DNA of 64,000 bases, taken from Cladopsammia gracilis (taxonomy: Eukaryota > Cnidaria > Anthozoa > Scleractinia > Dendrophylliidae). Positions 10,748-23,003 of this stretch are shown here, in pieces. The position numbers and the translations under genes are program-made. The DNA lies in NCBI GenBank assembly GCA_022457155.1, contig JAJGOT010000355.1, positions 97,501 to 161,500 of the forward strand, read 5' to 3'. The notes under the pieces are model-generated. The model did not search any database. It saw only the letters and a list, made by a program, of their open reading frames with translations, and was not told the DNA's origin. How positions within the stretch are numbered: the stretch's first letter is position 1; every line of letters starts with the position of its first letter.

Positions 10748-12464
10748 TTAAAAGGGGCCGCTTCTGTAGGGGGCATTTTTAGTTTATTTCACTAATGAGC
10801 TAGGCACGCAAGGTAAATGGTTCAGATTTACTATTTAAAAAATGAAGGAAAGTTATCATAAAAAGCCTCCGAAGTTACGTCTTAGTTTATTTTTTTAACT
10901 AATGGCTTTTTTTTGCAAAGTTTTACTGGACGAAGATTTGATATAAAAAGTAAATAAAGTTTCTATAAACTTATCACGAAATATTAGGGAGTGTACTATA
11001 AAAAAACGTCGACACAACAAAAAACTTAAGTATTTATGTCCAAATCTAATCGAGTTTAGTTTATTTATCTAATAAATAGAAAGGAAGCAAAGGGTTGTAC
11101 GTATCAGCTTCTTAATGTATCTTTACATATTTTTGATAAGGCGTATACTGAAACAACCACAGGAGTAGAAGATAACCATATGTAAACTTCCGTCCTAAAC
11201 GTATCGTGTTGTTGTTACATGCCCAAAAGGTAATTCTTAAAATCGAAAAAATAAAACTAAAAAAATTCCAAATTCTGTTTTCAAAACGCACTTTTCACTG
11301 AACTTACAGCATTGTAAGCAATTACTGCTAATATTAATAGTGTCAAAGGCTCTTTAATAAGGGGCAAGTGGCCGCTCAACAGAGGTTCACAAGCAATTAG
11401 CTTATAAGGTATCGAGTACAAGCTTTCAGTTTAGGCAAGTTTACGCGTACGCACATATAATAACAGAAGGCTATAGGAACATTACTTTACAAATAGGAAA
11501 TAGCATTAACGAAAACTAAATAAAGCCTGCGCGCAAACGTCCCGTGAAACAAATGAAATACAAGACGTCTTCGCGCAGGCTAAGTACGAACTGGGCTTGC
11601 AGTATGGTACAAATACAAGGCACAAAGACTTGAGACAACTATTGTCACTTATTTATAGGAAAAAAGTTTTGAATATCGCGAAAATGCAACGTCGTGAAAA
11701 TATCTAAAACAAAAAGCAAAATGGTGAGTTAGAAAGAAGGCCAAGAAAGACAAACTATTTTTATTTCTGTGGCCGTTTTTAAATATATATAATCAATAAC
11801 AGCGAAAACCGGGAATTTATGGATTTCCACTCGCTCAGTGATCTTTGTATCAGTTGGCCTGATTATAAGTTATGCGAGAGGTTCTGTGTTGAAGCTGGGT
11901 TATAGCTAAGTTGACGTGAAAGATTTTCCTTAGAAGGCGTGATTGACGGAAGGAATTTCTTGCCCATCCATGTTTCTTACTGTAGGTCTGTAAAGTTTTT
12001 GAAAGTACAACTTTATGCCACAACTTTTAAATAACCTTGCTTTGCAACTGAGTACAAGATTATAAAAGAAGTGAACAACGGAGTTATAGTTGTCCTTAAT
12101 ATATTAACAACTCAAGTAAACCTTATTTTCTGTCTGCTGAACTAGACAAAGCAAATCTCGGTGGTGGTCTCGATATTTTGGTTAAACAAGGGAAGCTGTC
12201 TACAATCTTCATTCCTATCAGCACGGTCAAGGTTTCTAAATGTATAACATGAACTAAAAAAAACCGATTGAGCACGTGTGTCTAAAATTACAAAAACCAA
12301 AATAACAAAATTTTTTCACTTCATAACAAATAGAGCCGCACGCTGGCGAGCGGCGAAGCCACGCCAGCCACGCCAACGAGGCGGACCTCTGGAGTAAGAG
12401 TAATAATAAAGCTGTATAAAACAATACAACATCACTCCTTGGGGTCTTGGCCGCTTTTTGAAGA
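10748..12464. repeat. Large direct duplication, copy 1 (about 1.7 kb)
   Basis: Begins AAAAGGGGCCGCTTCTGTAG and ends near TTGGGGTCTTGGCCGCTTTT. Long blocks are repeated in order in copy 2: the GTTACGTCTTAGTTTATTTT block, the CTAATCGAGTTTAGTTTATT block, the ATACAAGACGTCTTCGCGCA block, the CTCGGTGGTGGTCTCGATAT block and the GCTGTATAAAACAATACAA block. No coding potential seen; the origin is unknown, perhaps a non-autonomous transposon. Confidence 0.7.
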
Positions 12465-12970
12465 GGTTAAACTGCTACTTTTAAAGGGGCCGCTACCACT
12501 TCCTTCTGTAGGAGGCATTTTTAGTTTATTTACTTAACTAATAAGCTAGGCGCGCAAGGTAAATAGTGCAGATTTACTATTTAAAAAAGGAACGAAAGCT
12601 ATCATAAAAAGCCGTCGAAGTTACGTCTTAGTTTATTTTTTTAACTAATGGCTTAGGCTAAGTCAAACTGGACGAAGATTTGATATAAAAAGTAAATAAA
12701 GTTTCTAGAAACTTTATTATCACGAAATTTTGGCGAGTGTACTATAAAAAAACTGCGACACATCATAAAACTTAAGTGTTTATGTTTAAATCTAATCGAG
12801 TTTAGTTTATTTATCTAATAAATAGAAAGGAAGCAAAAGGTTGTAATATCAGTTTCTTAATGTATCTTTACATATTTTTGATAAGGCGCAATAATAAACA
12901 TAACCTGGAGTAGAAGATAATCGGGGGCATAATTGCTTCTTATGTAAACTTCCGTCCTACTTGAAATCAT

Positions 12971-13375
12971 AAAGGCCGGCACACACTAGGGGACATGTTG
13001 CGGGGACATGAAGCGGGGACAAGCCTCTTCGTGTGCACAGCATACTGGCGCATGTTGCAGGGACAGTACGCAAGCTGGTGTATACAAAGCGGATTGAGGT
13101 ATAAAAATCACAGAAATCACTAAGGGCGCCTGGGAACTAGAATACGAGCAAAGAAAGATGGCGGACTCTATGGTTAGGAAAAAGAAGATGAAGAAATGTG
13201 TAATCATGTTGACCGAAAACGATGGATACGCAAGTGGCTGAAAAGAAGAGAAGGAAAAGGAGCCAAAATTGTGTCCCCGCAACAGAACTTTTTCGCAAAA
13301 ACATGGATGTCACACTAGGAAAACTGTCGCTGCAACATGTCCCCTCTTCATGTCCCCTAGTGTGTGCCGGCCTTT
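12971..13375. repeat. 405-bp inverted-repeat element inserted in copy 2
   Basis: The ends AAAGGCCGGCACACACTAGG and CCTAGTGTGTGCCGGCCTTT are perfect inverted copies, and GGGGACATG motifs recur next to each end. Copy 1 of the duplication lacks it at the matching position (near 11190), so it inserted after the duplication. Frames in it are not coding. Confidence 0.9.
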
Positions 13376-13900
13376 CTAAACATATCATGTTGTTGTTTAA
13401 TACATACTCGACCTGACCCCAAAAGTAATTTTGAAAATCGAAAAAAGGTAATAAAATTCCAAATTCTGTTTTCAAAACGTACTCTTTACCTAGTTGAACC
13501 GGCATTGTAAGCTAAAATTAACAGTGTCAAACCTGTTTAATAACAAGAGGCTTGCTGGTAGCCTGTACTCATGCGCTTGCATAATAACGTTTTATGGTTT
13601 ATTTTAACTGGGTCACGCACCCCTTCCCTCTCCACGAATTTTGCGTGACATGTATGTCTTGTTTTGTTTACATAATATCAGATATCATTTATTACGACTG
13701 AATTTAAACACGTTTTATAAGCATTTCTTCAAAACTAGCGACAACACAAACAAAAATTCAATCACAAATTGATACAACATAAATTCTCATCGAAAAATGT
13801 AATTTATTTTCCGGGAAGTCCAAATGCTAGTGGCTTGACTCGGCTATTTGAAACAAGACCGTGATTACGGGCACGCCGCAATCACGAGGTCGCGTGTCAA

Positions 13901-14046
13901 CCAATCAGACCAGTGAAAGTCGTCCCGCGGGATACGGGAAACTTTAAAAAAACAAGGCAATTTGTGACTACAACCAATCAGACCAGTGAAAGTCGTCCAG
14001 CGGGATACGGGAAACTTTAAAAAAACAGGCAATTTGTGACTACAAA
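13901..14046. repeat. 73-bp tandem pair
   Basis: CCAATCAGACCAGTGAAAGT and GATACGGGAAACTTTAAAAA recur at a spacing of 73 bases with only a few differences. Confidence 0.85.
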
Positions 14047-14111
14047 AAGCGGGACGAAAAGAAACCTAATACCGAAACCTTGACTCATGCCGCTATGCGC
14101 ATGAGTAATAG

Positions 14112-14280
14112 ACTATTTTGCTAATGTTGTGTTCCCAGTGCATCTTGGGTAGTTCCAGTCCTTTGTGGGGGCAAACGACCAGTTTGGCAGGTAATTTGAA
14201 ATTTTAATTTTAGCCGTTTGCCCCCACAAAGGACTAGAACTACCCAAGATGCACTGGGAACACAACATTAGCAAAATAGT
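14112..14280. repeat. 169-bp near-perfect hairpin element
   Basis: Arms of about 65 bases (14112-14176 and 14216-14280) pair with about one mismatch. The ends are ACTATTTTGCTAATGTTGTG and CACAACATTAGCAAAATAGT, with a loop of about 39 bases. Non-coding. Confidence 0.9.
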
Positions 14281-14588
14281 GCAAGTGGCCGCTTTAAAAG
14301 AGAGGTTCACAAGCAATTAGCTTACTAGAAATGCGTGTCTCGCGGAACCTCGCGAAGCTCGGGGGAGGATGCAATGCAAAATTTTAGCGATGTGGGAGAG
14401 ATGGATTTCTGATTTGACTGGAGAGGTTGAGTTGCATGCCGGCAATGACCCCGAAATTTAAAGTTGAGACATTCTCGTTCCTAGTCGCTTCGATTTAACT
14501 TGTACTTAGTGCCCTGTCTTCCTAAATTATAACAAATGGGAACTGGTACTGGTCAGTTTTGGGTTTTGAGCTGTGGGTCACTGTAACT

Positions 14589-15026
14589 GCTATGGGACTG
14601 GGTATCAAAAGATCCCAGGGACCTTCTTTCCCCTCCCTCCCCTCGCCCCAACGTATGTTCATTAATTTTTGTCAGAAAGAAAATTGGTCTGAAAGTGGAT
14701 GTGTAGTATTGTTGTGGACATGGGTCCAGGATAATATGCAGTGGTGTTTTGTTTATTTTGATTGGATGAGAGTTTGTTTATGTTGTCTTGATTAAATATT
14801 CTAAATAAACAAAAAACCACTGCATATTATCCTGGACCCATGTCTACAACAATACTACACATCCACTTTCAGACCAATTTTAAGTACAGTATAAACTTTA
14901 TTTTCAGTAGGCAAGTTTACGCAGGCGTACATACAAATACAGTAGAAACTCGCGTGTAAGAACCTACATTTTTTTAAGTCTGGCAAAATAGGTTCTTGTA
15001 TTTTGGGGTAGTTACTGATAATTTAG
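14589..15026. repeat. 438-bp tandem unit 1, containing a hairpin
   Basis: Begins GCTATGGGACTGGGTATCAA and is repeated almost exactly in the next unit. Internal arms from 14683 (ATTGGTCTGAAAGTGGATGT) and to 14878 pair over about 75 bases. Its right part holds TAAGAACCTACATTTTTTTA / AAATAGGTTCTTG. Confidence 0.9.
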
Positions 15027-15470
15027 GCTATGGGACTGGGTATCAAAAGATCCCAGGGACCTTCTTTCCCCTCCCTCCCCTCGCCCCAACGTATGTTCAT
15101 TAATTTTTGTCAGAAAGAAAATTGGTCTGAAAGTGGATGTGTAGTATTGTTGTGGACATGGGTCCAGGATAATATGCAGTGGTGTTTTGTTTATTTTGAT
15201 TGGATGAGAGTTTGTTTCAGTATGTTGTCTTGATGAAATTTTCTAAATAAACAAAACACCACTGCATATTATCCTGGACCCATGTCTACAACAATACTAC
15301 ACATCCACTTTCAGACCAATTTTAAGTATAGTAGAAGCTTTATTTTCAGTAGGCAAGTTTACGCAGGCGTACTTACAAATACAGTAGAAACTCGCGTGTA
15401 AGAACCTACATTTTTTTAAGTCTGGCAAAATAGGTTCTTGTATTTTGGGGTAGTTACTGATAATTTAGGC
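15027..15470. repeat. 438-bp tandem unit 2, containing a hairpin
   Basis: Near-identical to unit 1, including the internal hairpin at about 15121-15320. The few differences are mostly in the hairpin loop and right flank, which suggests a recent duplication. Confidence 0.9.
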
Positions 15471-17352
15471 TTTAGTATCGACTTAGTAGGTTCTTAATTA
15501 GGTTCTTAATTTCTATGAAGAAGATATACAGTACAAACCCCCTTTAAGCAAGGTCCATGAAGACATTTACAGTATGTACTTTATATAAACCTGTTTTAGT
15601 TGTAGGAATTACATACTTTTATTTGTAATTACAGTTTGGTATTTTCTTGTAATATAAATTTGCAATCTCAAAGTCAAACTCCTTGGTCTCAGTAAAATGT
15701 TTATCATAATTTAACTGTAATCCACATATAACAACCTGCTTGATCTTGCTTGGCTAAACAAGTTCTTTTATTTTTGGGTACTAAAATAGCAAATTTCTGC
15801 CAGCAGGTTCTTAAACCACTGGGTTCTTAGGTTTTTACTGTATTTGTCTAGTAATAACATGAGGCTATAGGAATGTTATTTTACAAATAAGAAATAACGT
15901 GAACGAAAACTAAACAATTGTCTGCGGACAGACGTCCGTTTTATGCGAGAAGTAATGGAAATACAAGACGTCTTCGCGCAGGCTAAGTACGAATTGACCT
16001 TTTAGTATGGTACAAATAACAAGGCACAGAAAGGCTTGAAACAACTATGTATTGTCACTTACGTATAGGAACTTGAAAAGTTTTGAATATCACGAAATTA
16101 CAATGAGGTCGTGAAAATATCTAAAACAAAAACCAAAATAGTTAGTAAGAAAGAAGACCAAGAAAGACAAACTGTTTTTAATTTTATGTGGCCGTTTATT
16201 AAAATATACTAGCAGCAATCACAGATTATGCAGTCGCGTTCGAAGGAATTTCCGGCGGAAATGAGTTCCTGAAAAAAGCAATAGGGGTGGCCATTTGGAA
16301 GACCGGACGCCAAGAAATCTAAAATTTTTCTGCATGTAAGGCACAGGACAACCAACACGAAATTAGGATTGCGTTCTTCGAACGCGATAATGACAGCGCA
16401 AACCGGGAGTCTATGGATTTCCAGTCGTTTATTAAGCTTTGTATCAGTTGACCTGATTGCATGCTGTTCGAGATGTTTTGTGCTAAAGCTGGGTTATAGA
16501 TAAGTCGACGTAAAAAGATTTTCCTTAGAAGGTGTGATTGACGGAAAGAATTCCATGCTCATCCATGTTTCTTAGTTAGGCCTGTAAAATTCCTCAACGT
16601 ACAACTCATGCAGCAACCTTACCCTTGCTCTGCAACTGAGTACAAGATTAAAAGAAGTGAAGAGTTAGTTGTTCTTACTATCAACTCAAGTAAACCTTAT
16701 CTTTTTTTTTTTTTTAGTACATACTGAACTAGACAAAGCAAATCTCGGTGGTGGTCTCGATATTTTGGTTTAAATAAGGAAAGTTGTCTCAAAATCTTTA
16801 TTTGCTATTAGCAACGTTCTTAAATATCTCATGATCAGTACGGTCAAGGTTTCTAAATGTATAACATGAACTAAAAAAACCGATTGAGCACATCAAAAGC
16901 GTGTGGTATCAAGAAAAGCGGCTCAAATTCGACAACAACAGGTATTGTAATCCTGAGCGTTTTTGTCTATGTAAGGGCAAAAACGATCACCGGTGAAACA
17001 ATGGCTTATAACAAGCGAGGGAAATTCAAAATTTCAGATGAATCTTCGGTGGGACCGAGTTAAGTCTAGAATTACGAAAAACGAAATAACAAACATTTCA
17101 CTTCATAACCAATAGAGCCGTTCCCTGGCTGCCAGGGGTTTTATTCTTTGAGTGAAAACCGACGTGTGCGCGAGCGCGACGAGGCCGCGCCAACGAGGCG
17201 CAACTTTTCAGGAGCTTCTTCTAACCGTTTATGCAGTTAATTCTAATTCAACTCTTGAAATGTAGAGAACAGACCTCTGGAGTAGGGGTAATAATAAAGC
17301 TGTATAAAACAATACAAGGTCACTCATTGGGGTCGTGGCCGCTTTTGAAGAG

Positions 17353-18875
17353 GTGGCCGTTTAATAGAGGCTTTGTTTACAGTAATGTACTGACAATTTT
17401 TTAGGGACTCTAAATAGAGGGTGATAAAAATTGTTCAAAGGTACTGCAAACTCTGACATCACAGCACCATGGTTATCTAAACCTGACATCTGATGATGAG
17501 CGACAATGAGCGACTAGGGTTCAGCAGCGCGTCCGATCGTAGCTAAGTAAAATGATCCTCACTGACTCTTCACCTATCCCATTTATGCTGCTAATCATTC
17601 TAGAAAAGAGCTGAGAAAAGAGATTGGTTATCCTTAATACTCTAAATTTGAATGTCCATACTCTCAGATGAACCTTTCAATAAAATCCTTGATGTAATCA
17701 AGCTTAGCAATAGATGTCAAAAATGATTCACAAGTACCTGAAAGGTCTGCACACTGAAGTTATGAATGAAAACACTAATCCTGCGTACCTCTAGATGGAC
17801 CCCACAAACCATTTAGCTCAAGCAAATCAATTCATAACGTTGATTCTGTGTAATTTAAAAAGGCTTTATGTTATGAGAAAACTCGCGCGCGGGGGGGTGC
17901 TAATCGTACATGAGAACTCAAGCTGTCACGGGAACAACACGTAATTTTCGTCGAGACTTCGCGCGTCGAGGGAGTTTTTCGCGCGTGCTCGACTTTCCCA
18001 GCAAAAACGAGTAGAGTGGGACTATTTTTAGTATAACTTCAAAAGGAAACAAAACTGAGGAGAATTTGAGATTGAAGGGAAGTGCTGAAGCGGTACTCAG
18101 AGGAGTCTGCTGTACCGATAAGTGACCCCAGAGATAGCTTTGCCCGGCTTAGTCCATGCTAGCACGCAAAGAATGAAAGTGGCTGCTCTCAAGTGGTACA
18201 AGTGCTTAAAACACGGTTCAACGTTTTTTGATCAACAGATGTTCAACGGCTGTTCAACAAATGTTGGATAGTGTATCATGCCATGTTGAATGCCCAACAT
18301 TCTCGCTTTAGACGTTCTCATGCATATGGGCGTACAAATCCAGAAAAGGATCAATTTAAATAGTAAATTCTATCTCGCTTCTAGGGGAAAATGAGTTCTC
18401 GATTTGTGTGGCAGTGAAACAGTGATTTTGACGTTAATTAGCCACCACAATCGCGTAATTGCATGCAGATCACCTTTGAATTGTTACTTAAAAATATCCG
18501 TGACTAAATTGCTCAAACGCTTGAAGTACCTTTTTAATTTTTCGTCATGAAGTGTTTTTTCATAAAGCTGTCCATTAGCGACAAATTGGCTTACGGGACA
18601 ACCGTAAAATGGTTTCCTTTGCCACCCACCTACATATAAGGAGCAAGACAAAAGCTGTTAGTTGCCTCCTATAGTCATTTTTGAGCGACTGACCTTAAAT
18701 AATATGGACAATCCTATTTTGCGTGGAATTCAATTAGCCAGCATTAATATAGTAAAAAGAGCGATAACCAGATGGCTAGGTGATATCGAGAGTTGGATCT
18801 TGAGTGCCATTCCCAGTTTTTATATCTTGTTAGTGAAGACAAGAACTTAACAAATTTATACTGTCTTGTTTTTCT
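17353..18875. other. Intergenic, no recognised gene
   Basis: Contains a CG-rich patch at 17880-18000 and a cluster of GTTCAACGG / CAACAAATGTTGG motifs at 18213-18300 like those at 54860-55035. No supported exon. Confidence 0.4.
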
Positions 18876-19040
18876 CGTCAATTATGGAGACATCTAGTGC
18901 AGTTCTAACTGTTGAGTCTATGGACGAAATCCCATGATGTTACCATTCAAATCGAAACCTAGCCCTCTTCGGCAGTACTTTTGCATGGTACCATTTGTTT
19001 TTCAATATTTTACAAAATGAAAGTTGGGATTTTTCTTGTC
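18876..19040 (-). repeat. 88-bp-unit dispersed element, copy A (one unit)
   Basis: The reverse strand carries the family order: AAATTTCATTTTGTAAAATA-like lead, AACAAATGGTACCATGCAAA, a GGTTTCATTTGAATGGT-like core, GACTCAACAGTTAGAAC, then the TCTCCATAATTG tail. One internal unit. Confidence 0.75.
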
Positions 19041-19882
19041 ATCAGTTCAAGAGAGATTTTCACTGATGGATTTAGTTCCAATATGAGACTAGTTTAAACC
19101 AAAGGACAATAAATATCTTATTGGAGAAGTGCACTCTAGCTGTAGTTAATCCTGGACTAGATCGGGCTTCAAACAATCATGCCGGACTGGATATCTCAGC
19201 CAAGTTAGTGAGCAATTTGGTAAAACATTTAGGTGCTATAATAACTGCAGTGTATTATTTTCGAAGGACCTGGACTTGCAGTAATCCCATATCAGGTCAG
19301 TGGAGAACACTGAGTATTCCTATAGAAATGAAGTCGGAACTAGACTTTAGATTAACCTTAGTTTAACCTTCTAAGAGGATCCGGCGGGGAACATTATAGT
19401 GCATGACTAATTTTGTCCACAGCGGCGCTCTAGAGCTTTCTTTTGAAGAGTTTTGAGAGGCTGGGAAAAACACCAATGATCCGTAAAATGATCTTACAAT
19501 GATAGATAAATCTGTACTGAGCTGTTGAATAAGTTGGACATCTGAAAAATAGACCCATTGTACGTTAACTTTCTTAGCTTTCTGTATAGAATGACATCTT
19601 ATGTGTACTTAGAAGTGTACTGCAGAGATCAAACGTATCTAAAAGCTATCCATCAATGTCGTCTTTATCTGCCACGTTTTTAGCCTGTTTTTCATGAGCG
19701 ACTTAAAACACATGAGCCCTCTACATACTCGCTTCCACAGACTTCGATTTCGTCGCTCCATTTTTGCAAATCGTCCTGATTTCTTTTTTTAACTAAATCG
19801 TTTTTTTTTTCAGGACATAAAGATATTTTTCAGTTCCTGACAGTGTTCTTGTCCGAAATCAATAAGGCACTGAGTTCCAAAA

Positions 19883-20057
19883 ATCAAAATTCACTATTGA
19901 GGAAAATCTCAAATTTCATTTTGTAAAATATGCATGCAAAAGTACTGCTGAAGAGGTTTTATTTGAATGGTTACACCATAGGATTTCTTCCACAGACTTA
20001 AAAGTTAGAACTACACTATATGTCTCTATAATTGACTCTGGGAGTTAAAAGGGTTAA
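19883..20057 (+). repeat. 88-bp-unit dispersed element, copy B (one unit)
   Basis: Lead CTCAAATTTCATTTTGTAAA, core ATGCAAAAGTACTGCTGAAG and TTTGAATGGTTACACCATAG, tail ATTGACTCTGGGAGTTAAAA, ending GGGTTAA. The final TTAA at 20054-20057 marks the right edge. Confidence 0.8.
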
Positions 20058-22999
20058 CAGCGATCGTCGCGGCAACTTCGATTCCGGTGCAACCAGAGTC
20101 AGCCTTATTTTCCGGCCTTCTCAAAACAGCGCAAGCACAAGAATAACTTAACACAAGAATAACTATCTATGAGCTTGCAATCGGGCATGTACAGGGGTAG
20201 AAGCTCCCGTAAGCGGACACCCTCGAAAAGCTGTCAAAGTAGTGTCCATAACTGGAGATGGCTGCTCAGTTACGGGAATGATTCTCATTTGTAAGAGAAT
20301 TGGGACGGGGCAAGAGAGGACGGACGGGGTTCAGACGGCCGTAAGTAGTGGTCGTGGAGCTGTCCGCTTACAAGAGTGTCGGCTCAGAGATGTTCAACTC
20401 ATAGTGTACGTACTCTTGACCGGCGTTTGTGTTTCGATTCAACTTAGTCAAACCAAACTCTCCATGCGTACAATTTGTGACCACACCGATTCTTCTTTAT
20501 CAAACCCCACTACCAAAACATCTTTAATGTTGCTTTGCAAAGTATTAAAACCAAGCAGCACCAGCGAAAAGAACTGTTTAACATCTTTTATTTGAATGAA
20601 AAACAATTTCAAATGCAAGTAGAGTCATATTTTAATTTGAGCTTCAGTTGCCTTTAGTTCCTAGTGCAAGACAGAGTTACAATTGCCAATTCCTTATCAG
20701 TTTTCAACTTACACAGCCCATCACAACCATTTGACCTGATCCCTTGAGCTATTTTTAATTACGAGAAAATACCTAAAAAGGACACGTTTTATCCTTTACC
20801 CGAGTCGGCGATTCAGGTGAAAAGCAAAACTGCTGTGCATTTTGGATTTATCTCAGTAACTGAGTACAAATGTTTTGTTCGTCTGCGGTTTACCAAATTT
20901 GGTACTTTGTTTAAGCTTGTCCAAATATTAAGACTGAAGCAGGTGATGAATTCGTTAAGATACTGTTTTTGGCAAATCAAATACCGGTTTTGAAACATAT
21001 TGATTAAATGTTCTATGGGCGTTTGAATGTGCCTTATCTGTACGGATTTCATTCAAACGATTGACCAATGAGCAGGAAGATCATGCAGGCATAATCTAAA
21101 CACGTTATTCTGAAGTTATGTTTTTACAATTTTGATGGAAACTTTCTGGTTACGTCAAAAAAACAAGATTCGGTCAGTTTCACACAACGGGCACAGAAAA
21201 CGTAAAATAAATAATTAACGATTGAGCTTGATAATTGCGACACTTTGTAATCAGTTTCATAGATATCTTGCCCACTGTTGAAGGAAAATAGCTGACAATA
21301 CACGACAGGCTACATCTGTTATGTCGGAAGTGCCTGATTCCAAAATTACCATTTGCGTGGAGCTCAGAGATAAGAACGGTAATGTTATACTTTAGTCAAA
21401 ATTGTTTGGGATTAAAACTTATCGTGCTATTTCACGCGGCCACTAGGTAGTTTTACGCTTTTAGAGATCTTCTAGAGAAATCATTTGGGCGTGTCGTTAA
21501 CGAATGGTAGTAAGTTTCATTGGAAAACGCGCGGCGTTCAATGAGCTTCGAGAATCTCGTATTAAAAAAACAGATTCATAGTGAACAAGCTGGAATGTGC
21601 TAAACAACACGCATACATGCAGGCGAGTAATTGAAATGTCCTCTAAGATATATTACATGCCAGCATTCCCTAGATATCTAGATCGCTATCGGTTGTAAGA
21701 TCACTCAGGGCAAGTCAGCGTTTGAGATAAAAAATCCCGAAATCTAAAATATGTATCATCTGTTTATAATACGAACGGAAAAAATCGTATTCTTGGTCCA
21801 GAGGCAACCGAAAATGTCGCCCCTATCTCCCGATATCGCTGCTCCATCGAGGTTTTGTTAATTAGCATGGGAAACTTTCAATAAACAGTGCCCTTGAAGT
21901 GATTCAAGTGCCGACTAGCAGTTTGTTATCTAGCAGGAACAATGAGCTGGCCACAAGTCATTCGAGATTAAATAAACAAATCTGTTTCGATTTATGAGAT
22001 CCAGCTACACCCTTTTATAACAAACCTTGGCCGACGACAGACGACAACTTTGTACATTTTTGCACGTTTCTCGTTGCTGAGAGAAAATTTTTGCAGCAGT
22101 TTTTTGGGACAAAATCGGAAACGCCCAAAAGCTCCCCTGGCGCCAAAATATCGGCGATTAACACTCTGAAATAAATACACTCGCTCATTATTTTGTGTAA
22201 ACTATTTATTTTTAGAGTAAACACAAGGTAATGTTATAAATAACATGGAAATTGCGCAAAAACATCACGCAAACCCATAGATTCCTCCTGTATATACATT
22301 ATATCTTGAGTGAAAAACACTCGTTTAATAAAGCAATTAAGACTAACTAGGAAATACTTATATACAAGCTAGGCCGCTAGAGCGCGGATTTACAAGGCTA
22401 AATATATCGATACGGTGAATTTGTCTGATTGCGAGGAGATGCTCTTACTGAGTTATCAAACGATTATTCTTCAGTGTCTTTAGTGCTGCGAGAGAGATAC
22501 GGAGACTTATTGCACGTTGTAATTAGCTATCATTAGCGCGTATTATCCGGGAAGTCCATACGGGAAAAAGCTGTTTTCTTAAGCCTATCGCATCAGCAAC
22601 GCGCTCGTTAATCTGTCCACCTTAAAAAGTCGTTAATAACACCAAATACTGTGACGTTTCGTGAAAACATTACAGAGATATTTGCTCATTACAAAAGTTG
22701 TTACAGATGTTATAAATGGGCTAATCTGCCTTAATATGCCTGCGTTTCAGTGTATTTAACGTCCTATAAACTCTTATGAACTGCTAACCTAAATAGATAA
22801 AAGAGGTTGATGAAGCTTAATGCCGCCATCTAAAACGACGAGGCAGTAAAATGGACGTTAAAACCTAAATTTGCTCTTCTCGTTGGCCTAGCTGGAAAAT
22901 ACATTAAGAGGGTTCCGACGAGTTCGGCATTAAATTAATTTTACCGCTACCCTTCAGCGCATTTCTGCTTATCTCTACGATTGTTGTAAAGAACAAATT
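20058..22999. other. Intergenic, downstream of the homeobox gene; no recognised gene
   Basis: No exon could be supported on either strand. An inverted pair GTAAGCGGACACCCTCG / GCTGTCCGCTTACAAG at 20209-20375 suggests a small repeat element. The rest shows no structure I can name. Confidence 0.4.
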
Positions 23000-23003
23000 G
23001 ATC

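Larger units (their letters stand above)
12482..17352. repeat. Large direct duplication, copy 2, expanded by insertions
   Basis: Colinear with copy 1 but about 4.9 kb long. The excess contains an inverted-repeat element (12971-13375), a 73-bp tandem pair, a 169-bp hairpin element and two 438-bp tandem units. Ends at GGGGTCGTGGCCGCTTTTGA, matching the end of copy 1. Confidence 0.7.

Noticed and set aside
13137..13505. 122-codon minus-strand frame
   Set aside because: Crosses a 405-bp inverted-repeat element and its flank; no domain and no partner exon.
20242..20595. 117-codon plus-strand frame
   Set aside because: Starts at a non-ATG codon inside a small inverted-repeat region and has no domain.
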